Assembly: GCA_023421735.1 (NCBI GenBank)
Contig: JAEZSP010000078.1
Location: 3,025-67,024 of the forward strand
DNA length: 64,000 bases
Source: Bacillota bacterium
Lineage (GTDB): Bacteria > Bacillota_A > Clostridia > Christensenellales > Aristaeellaceae
Reading direction: 5' to 3'
In this document: positions 58,365-64,000 of the stretch, piece after piece
How positions within the stretch are numbered: the stretch's first letter is position 1
Layout of the letters: each line of letters starts with the position of its first letter
Notes under the pieces: model-generated
The model's input: only the letters and a program-made list of their open reading frames with translations
Database searches by the model: none
Told to the model about the DNA's origin: nothing
Program-made: the position numbers and the translations under genes

Positions 58365-60380
58365 ATGAAGAAGCTGTCACTCCTGCTTGCATTAGCAATG
58401 GTCCTGAGTATGTGCGCATACACTGGGTCCGCGGAAGGCGAATTCGGCGAAGCTCCCATGCTGACCGCACTCGTGGAAGCTGGCGAGCTTCCGGCAGTGG
58501 AAGATCGTTTACCCGTAACTCCCAAGGTTGCTGACGAACTGAGCGCTGAGTTTGTAGATCTCGTGGCCGGCATCTACGGCGGTACCCTTCGCACCGAGAC
58601 TACCAGCGTCAACTGGAATCCTCACATTTTCATGGGGGAAGATGAAAACCTTCTCACCCAGATCGACATGACCAGCGGCGTTATCACCCCCAATATTGTC
58701 GAGTCCTATGAAGTCAACGAAGACTTCACCGAGTTTACTTTCACTCTGCGTAATGGGCTGAAATGGTCCGACGGCGTCGATGTGACCATGGAAGACTTCG
58801 AATTCTGCATCAACGACTTCCTGTTCCACACTGAACTGAATCCTGTTCTAGGCACCACTTATCGCACCGGCAATTCGCCGTCTGGCACCCCCATGAACTT
58901 CGAAGTGATCGATGATACTACCTTCAAGATCACCTTCGATAGCTCCTACGGCGGGTTCCTTGCTAAAATGAGCACCTCCGCAAGCTGGGCAGGATACACC
59001 AACATCCTAAAGCCTGCACACATCCTTAAGCAATTCCATAAGGATTATGCGGAGGAGTGTCATGGCTCGCTGGACGCGTACTACGAGTTCATCAAACCAT
59101 TTGCCGCGGTGTTAGGTTACGACGATCCAGCTGCAGAAGGCGTTTGGGTCTACGTATTCAACCAGATCGACGTAACTAACTGGGAACTGACCGATCCGAA
59201 TGACTGCTTAACCTCGGAATACTTTGCCGGCCTGATCGATTCCAACTTCCCTGTTTTGTATGCCTGGATCATGGAATCCAACGCCAACAACATTCAGACC
59301 TACGTCCGCAATCCTTACTACTGGAAAGTGGACGAAGAAGGCAATCAGTTGCCCTACATCGACTATCTGCGTTCAACCTATGTTGAGAATGAAGAGACCT
59401 TCTCCCTCGACGTCATCGCTGGCAATGTCGACTTCACCGGTGTTACCAACGCCAACTACATGACCCTTTACCTTGAAAACGAGGACGCAGGTAACTACCG
59501 CTATATTTCCGCTACTGACCCCGCCACCTTCGGCGCTGTTGACATTAACATCAATTATGGTCTGAATGTCGACGGCACTGTCAAGGATGACGCTGCTTCA
59601 CAGACCTGGCAGGAAATGGCGACCGATATCCGCTTCCGTCAAGCGCTGATGTACGCCATCGACGCAGAGGAAGTATCCGACACCATTTACAGCGGTCTCG
59701 CGATTGCCAATGAATACTACAACTGCAACCACGACATAGATAAGGCGAATGCGTTGCTCGACGAAATGGGCGCGCTGGACATTAACGGCGACGGATATCG
59801 CGAGACTCCCTCCGGTGCAGAATTTCAGTGGCAGATGTGGATGACAGAAGCCAACGACTTCCCGTCATTTGCGGAGCTCTATGCCGAGTATTGGCGCGAA
59901 ATCGGTCTGAACGTGAATATCTATGTCACCGAAGAATCCTTGCTTACCACCTCCATGCAGGCAAACGAGATCCCGATGCGCATATTCTACTGCAATGGTC
60001 CGAGTTTTTGGAATTTCCTCGATTGGGATATCGACATTTGGGCGCCGCTTTATCAGGCTTGGTTCACCGCAGGCGGAATGGCCGGTCAGATCACCGATAC
60101 CACCTCATACCTCGAGCCCACTGAGGAAGTCAAGGAGTTCTATAAGCTCGTACTTTCCATGATGGAGGTCGACGCAGACACTGCGGCAAATGTAATCACA
60201 GCACAGTGCAGTCAGTACATCGCTGACAATCTGTACATTATCCTGCCCGTGTTCAATTGCCCCAGCGCCATTAGTTACAGCAATGACCTTGGCAATGTTC
60301 CGACCGGCGGCACCACCATCACCCATACCATGAACTTCGACATGGAGCATCTGTTCTTCACTAACCCCGAAGAGCATTAA
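58365..60380 (+). CDS. ABC transporter solute-binding protein, family 5
   Basis: 671 residues with signal peptide MKKLSLLLALAMVLSMCAYT, cleavage probably at GSA-EG; LSMC is a poor lipobox, so a lipoprotein form is uncertain. The mature protein follows the SBP_bac_5 pattern: ITPNIVESYEVNEDFTEFTF, LRNGLKWSDG, VTMEDFEFCINDF and DIRFRQALMYAID. Family members bind peptides, and in saccharolytic Clostridia often oligosaccharides. No permease or ATPase gene lies in the window. Flanking GH63- and GH36-type glycosidase genes suggest a sugar ligand. GGAGGT is 8 nt before ATG 58365, and a strong terminator follows. Confidence 0.9.
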   Translation: MKKLSLLLALAMVLSMCAYTGSAEGEFGEAPMLTALVEAGELPAVEDRLPVTPKVADELSAEFVDLVAGIYGGTLRTETTSVNWNPHIFMGEDENLLTQIDMTSGVITPNIVESYEVNEDFTEFTFTLRNGLKWSDGVDVTMEDFEFCINDFLFHTELNPVLGTTYRTGNSPSGTPMNFEVIDDTTFKITFDSSYGGFLAKMSTSASWAGYTNILKPAHILKQFHKDYAEECHGSLDAYYEFIKPFAAVLGYDDPAAEGVWVYVFNQIDVTNWELTDPNDCLTSEYFAGLIDSNFPVLYAWIMESNANNIQTYVRNPYYWKVDEEGNQLPYIDYLRSTYVENEETFSLDVIAGNVDFTGVTNANYMTLYLENEDAGNYRYISATDPATFGAVDININYGLNVDGTVKDDAASQTWQEMATDIRFRQALMYAIDAEEVSDTIYSGLAIANEYYNCNHDIDKANALLDEMGALDINGDGYRETPSGAEFQWQMWMTEANDFPSFAELYAEYWREIGLNVNIYVTEESLLTTSMQANEIPMRIFYCNGPSFWNFLDWDIDIWAPLYQAWFTAGGMAGQITDTTSYLEPTEEVKEFYKLVLSMMEVDADTAANVITAQCSQYIADNLYIILPVFNCPSAISYSNDLGNVPTGGTTITHTMNFDMEHLFFTNPEEH

Positions 60381-60394
60381 TCCATGGGGGTTTC

Positions 60395-60428
60395 GGGCCC
60401 CGGGAACGAGAGTTTCCGGGGCCCTTTT
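60395..60428 (+). terminator. Strong terminator after the solute-binding protein gene
   Basis: GGGCCCCGGGAAC pairs with GTTTCCGGGGCCC over a short loop (one G-T pair) and is followed by TTTT. It lies 15 nt after the stop, so the next gene needs its own promoter or read-through. Confidence 0.9.
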
Positions 60429-60541
60429 GTATACAAGAAGGTCACCGGCTCTGCTGGTGGACAAGAAAGCTGTAGCTTAACACAAGAGTTTCCGCATCAT
60501 TGAGAGATGAAAACTAAACTCATCACAAGGAGTTGATACGT

Positions 60542-62425
60542 ATGTTTTTACCGTTTTCCCTGAGCATAGGCAATTGCGGCATAATGCCATATGAATTTGA
60601 AAAGGACGAAGATACTTATATCTGTAAAGAACACTGCATAAAGGTGCATGTTGATACGCACCAATACGGCGATGTCACCGCCCAAACCGTAACCTGCACC
60701 AATACCGGTGAAAAACCCTTACGCCTCACCTCCCTCTCATCTGCTCAAATCGTAACAGAATATGGGCAGATCGCGGAGTGCTTCAATCGATGGCAGAATG
60801 AAGGACAGTGGCGGTTTTTCGACATGAACAATGTCGCCCTCGCTCCCTCCTGCGCTCATCCCTGGGACACATGTGAATACGTCATACGCTCTGTCGGTAG
60901 CTGGTCCACGGCAACCCGCTATCCTCTTTCAATGGTTTTGTCGGAAGAGAAAACATATTTCATGGAGGTAGAGGGAGCCAACAGTTGGCAGATACGCCAC
61001 ATTTGCACCGGGGGCATAGGCAAGGCGACCTTTATGTTGGAGGCGACCGCTGCGGATGAAGGCCTTGCGTGGCAGTTTACCCTTCAGCCTAATGAAAGCT
61101 ACACAACCAAGCGTGCAGTATACGGTTGTGTGAAGGGCAGTTTTGAAGAGGCTATTATCGCTCTTACCGCCTACAAACGCGCCACTTCCCTCGCCGGTTT
61201 TGACACTATCCCTGTAGTGTTCAACGATTACATGAACTGTCTATGGGGCGCTCCCTCCGATAAAAAGTTACTACCTCTTATTGACGCTGCTGCCGAAGTT
61301 GGCGCAGAAATTTTCTGCATTGACGCGGGTTGGTATGCTGAGGAAGGTGAATGGGGCTCTGCACAGGGCGATTGGATACCAGCTAAGTCTCGCTTCGGCG
61401 AATTAGGTCTACAAGGGGTACTGAATTACATTAAAGGCAAAGGCATAAAACCGGGAGTATGGTTCGAGCTTGACAAAGTCGCGCCTTCAGCTACCGCTCA
61501 TAGCATTGAAGACGGGTTGCTCACCCGCGGCGGGGAGGTAATACCCTACGACTTTTTTGACCTGCTAAACGAGAAGGTGCGGGAGCATCTGAAAAATAGA
61601 GTTGCCGCCCTTTACGACATGGGGGTACGCTACATCAAAAACGATTACAACCGTTCCGTTGGTATAGGAGTGGACAAGTACGGAAATTCGCCGGCCGAAG
61701 GGTTGCGGAAAAACAGTGAGGCTTTTATATCTCTCATCGATGAGATATGCGACATGTATCCGGATTTAATTATCGAAAATTGTGCCAGTGGCGGCGGACG
61801 TGCCGACAACGACACTCTGAGCCACTTCCACCTTCAATCCACTAGCGACCAGGAATTTTACGAGCGGTACCCGTCGATCATTATCGGATCTCTTGCCATT
61901 ATGCCGCCAGAGAAGGCGGGGATATGGGCGTATCCCTATCCTGTGAGCTTTACTGAGAACCATGGTGGAAGCATACCGGAGGGTTTTGCAGAGAGATTCA
62001 TCGACGGCAAACAGACCATTTTCAACATAGTAAGCGGCATGTGTGGGTTGATGTATCTGTCAGGAAGGATCGATCTTGCTGATGAGTATAATAAAGCCCT
62101 AATAAAAGCGGGTATAGCGTCGTACAAGAATATGCGGGAACATATAAAGACCGCTCATCCAATTTTCCCCACCGGAACGTTTTCAACGCATGAACAGGGA
62201 TTCGCGTGCGTTGGCTTGGAAGCACCTGAAAAGGATAGTGTCTATATCGCCATTTGGCGAATCGGCGTTGACGAGAGCAGCGTGGAGATCGATGTTGGAA
62301 AATATGGGTATGGTAGCGCAACTGCATATTACCCCACTGATGCTGATCTTAGTCTGTTTGATGGCAAGTTACGTATCACTCTTGATAACAAGTACACAGC
62401 ATGTATGATCAAGTTGGATAAATAA
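60542..62425 (+). CDS. GH36-family alpha-galactosidase
   Basis: 627 residues from ATG 60542 (AAGGAG 10 nt upstream); the in-frame TTG at 60533 is less likely. Layout: N-terminal beta-supersandwich, then a TIM barrel with EIFCIDAGWYAEEGEW, GDWIPAKSRFGELGLQG, KGIKPGVWFELDK, the nucleophile YIKNDYNRS (D368), IENCASGGGR and the acid/base region STSDQEFYERY, and a C-terminal beta domain. No signal peptide, so cytoplasmic. GH36 enzymes release alpha-galactose from raffinose-type oligosaccharides. It extends the sugar-utilisation cluster of solute-binding protein and GH63-like genes. Confidence 0.9.
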   Translation: MFLPFSLSIGNCGIMPYEFEKDEDTYICKEHCIKVHVDTHQYGDVTAQTVTCTNTGEKPLRLTSLSSAQIVTEYGQIAECFNRWQNEGQWRFFDMNNVALAPSCAHPWDTCEYVIRSVGSWSTATRYPLSMVLSEEKTYFMEVEGANSWQIRHICTGGIGKATFMLEATAADEGLAWQFTLQPNESYTTKRAVYGCVKGSFEEAIIALTAYKRATSLAGFDTIPVVFNDYMNCLWGAPSDKKLLPLIDAAAEVGAEIFCIDAGWYAEEGEWGSAQGDWIPAKSRFGELGLQGVLNYIKGKGIKPGVWFELDKVAPSATAHSIEDGLLTRGGEVIPYDFFDLLNEKVREHLKNRVAALYDMGVRYIKNDYNRSVGIGVDKYGNSPAEGLRKNSEAFISLIDEICDMYPDLIIENCASGGGRADNDTLSHFHLQSTSDQEFYERYPSIIIGSLAIMPPEKAGIWAYPYPVSFTENHGGSIPEGFAERFIDGKQTIFNIVSGMCGLMYLSGRIDLADEYNKALIKAGIASYKNMREHIKTAHPIFPTGTFSTHEQGFACVGLEAPEKDSVYIAIWRIGVDESSVEIDVGKYGYGSATAYYPTDADLSLFDGKLRITLDNKYTACMIKLDK

Positions 62426-62670
62426 CGTAAAAAACGGGCTGAAAACTACCGATGCTTCCGGTAGAGCTAAAGCGCTTAGGCTGGGTCTATCTCGGATTTT
62501 GTGTAAAGTCCAAAGCTGCAGATAGGAACCAAGTTTAGAGAGGGCGGCAGCAGGCCCTGCCTGCGCGCCCTTGTCTGCATCATAGAGCAAACCGGGCGGC
62601 CTGACACGTAGCGCCGCCTTTGGCTTCCGCTGTTCTTAACCGTGTGGGGCGATAGATCGGCCCCGCCCGA

Positions 62671-63906
62671 TCAGGCGGAGCTGCTTTCAGTTTCCTCGTC
62701 GTAATCACCTATGAAATTGTAGACGATCTGGACGTCCTGCTGCCACTGGCCATCAACCTTTTCAGCCTGACTGACGTATATCTTCTCGATGAGCGTCGCC
62801 ACGAGCTCCGTGGTTAATTCTGTAATGTCGGTAAATTGCCGAACCAGCTTTACGAACCTTTCAGCGCCATCCGTTTTGGCCTTGTCCTCAGCGATGGCAA
62901 CTCGGAGTTCTTCACAGCGAGTGCGGATTTGCTTCTGTTCCGTTTCAAATCCGTCGAGCATTTTCGCAAAACGCTCTGAACTAAGATCGCCGACCACTTT
63001 ATCCTCATAGAGGCGGTTGATGATCCGATCAATCTCCTCCAAGCGGTTTTGAGCTTCGAAAAGCTCGCGTTCATTTTTACGAAGCATGTCCACGCCCCGG
63101 CGCAGGGATTTTCGCTCGACCATCTTGACGAATTCATCCTCATGCTCTTTCGCATAGGCCGTAACTTTTTGCAACCGCGCGAGAACGAGTGTTTCCAGAT
63201 CATAGCGGCGGATGTAGTGGGTCGAGCAGAGATTATAATGTAGATTATAACCGCACATGAAGCAACCGTCTTGCTTTTTTAGCTTTGGAGTAGGCTTGAA
63301 ATAGAGTTTGTTCTTGCAGGTATCGCAATAAAGGAGTCCATTCAGAGGCCCCTTCTCATAAACGATCTTCTTTTTCTTCCTACCGCTCTCCCGGATTCTG
63401 TGCGCAGTTTGCCAGGTTTCCTCATCAATGATGGCTTCCTGCGTATCCCGCGTAATAAGCCAGTCGCTTTCTGGGATTTTAATTGTTTTTCTGTTTTTGT
63501 AGGATATTTTTTCACTTCGGCCGTTGACTGTGTGTCCGGCGTACTCGTAGCGGTCTATGATCATGATGATCGTCCCAGGATGCCAAAGGTTAGGTATCAC
63601 ATCAAGTTTCAAGCGCTGACCATACTGGTAGAGACCCAGTTTCACCATATGTTGGGACGGTGTTTCTATCCCGCGGCGGCTCATCTCTTCCGCAACTTGC
63701 TTGAAAGTCATGCCCCCGATATAAAGCCTGTAAATTTCGCGGACAACCTCGGCGGCTTCTTCATCGACAGCCCACTTTTTCGGGTCTGCTGCAGATCGCT
63801 TGTAGCCATACGGGATGCTCCCAGAAATGTGCTCGCCCAATACCGCTTTGGCCCGCATCCCAGCCTTGACCTTCTTCGCGTTGGTCTGTACTGCGGTATC
63901 CCGCGC
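62671..63906 (-). pseudogene. Large serine recombinase, catalytic domain missing
   Basis: The frame is open for 411 codons after TAA at 63909-63907. It starts with ARDT near the end of the resolvase helix, then KKVKAGMRAKAVLGEHISG, the recombinase-domain block IPYGYKRS, WHPGTIIMIIDRYEYAGHT, a zinc ribbon (GLLYCDTCKNKLYF...CSTHYIRR) and a long coiled coil. The catalytic Ser domain does not appear in the same frame upstream to the window edge; a tyrosine codon seems replaced by the TAA and six extra residues (AVQTNA) follow. A downstream ATG (63858) could still make a non-catalytic protein. Orientation matches the prophage genes. Confidence 0.7.
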
Positions 63907-64000
63907 TTAAGGTCATAAGCGACCTCAGAGACCTGCCGATCATATGTGGCCTCTTTTTCGGCAATCAGGTCAACGATGTTATAGACCCGTCCGTCCTCTC

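Overview
The window looks like the chromosome of an anaerobic Gram-positive bacterium of the Clostridia (Bacillota). The evidence is the prophage gene families, GGAGG-type ribosome sites, simple Sec signal peptides, large serine recombinases and a glycoside-utilisation style typical of gut or digester Clostridia. Base composition is mosaic by eye: GC-rich prophage, intermediate BREX island, a markedly AT-rich orphan gene near 51-52 kb, and GC-rich saccharolytic genes. The species cannot be named from this alone.

Positions 1-20.8 kb are the minus-strand half of a long-tailed prophage. In transcription order (right to left) come a sigma-like regulator, small genes, a recombination module (DUF2800 nuclease, DUF2815 ssDNA-binding protein), an intein-containing family A DNA polymerase, two ParB-like proteins, a VapE-type primase/helicase, a VRR-NUC nuclease, a broken SNF2-type helicase and an ArpU/DUF1492 regulator. 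The packaging and head genes follow: HNH, TerS, ParB-methyltransferase, a 'virulence' protein, DUF4314, TerL, portal, ClpP-like protease and the start of the capsid gene. A metallopeptidase-HTH regulator of the ImmA/IrrE type (20.98-22.99 kb) marks the immunity end. Several genes look damaged: the helicase has an in-frame TGA beside Walker A, the polymerase lacks about 100 extein residues, and the methyltransferase has altered motifs. The prophage may therefore be decaying.

Positions 23.5-35.4 kb are a plus-strand BREX type 3-like phage-defence operon: small HTH regulator with its own operator, BrxF-like, BrxC/DUF6079, PglX-type methyltransferase, SNF2 helicase, PglZ and a BrxA-like protein. 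A mobile-element 'virulence'-domain protein and a terminator close it.

Positions 36.3-40.6 kb hold two paralogous secreted Ig-like repeat proteins, a membrane protein and insertion-sequence scars (a tandem-repeat end of IS21 style and a truncated ISL3 transposase). Positions 40.8-48.0 kb hold a metal-dependent hydrolase, a very large GH38 alpha-mannosidase and an SDR dehydrogenase. Positions 48.1-55.9 kb form an accessory zone: a truncated and a full copy of a SEC-C protein around a membrane coiled-coil protein, a repeat-bearing spacer, an AT-rich PD-(D/E)XK-like orphan, and a three-gene operon with a DUF6273/TPR secreted protein, a secreted LHH nuclease toxin and a SUKH-type immunity protein. 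Positions 56-64 kb hold remnants of two serine recombinases around a saccharolytic cluster: a GH63-like hydrolase divergent from a family 5 solute-binding protein and a GH36 alpha-galactosidase.

The most notable observations are an intein whose HNH endonuclease is written in a different reading frame from the splicing domains, the apparent loss of polymerase sequence at that intein, a BrxF-like protein without a visible P-loop, and the secreted LHH toxin/SUKH pair.
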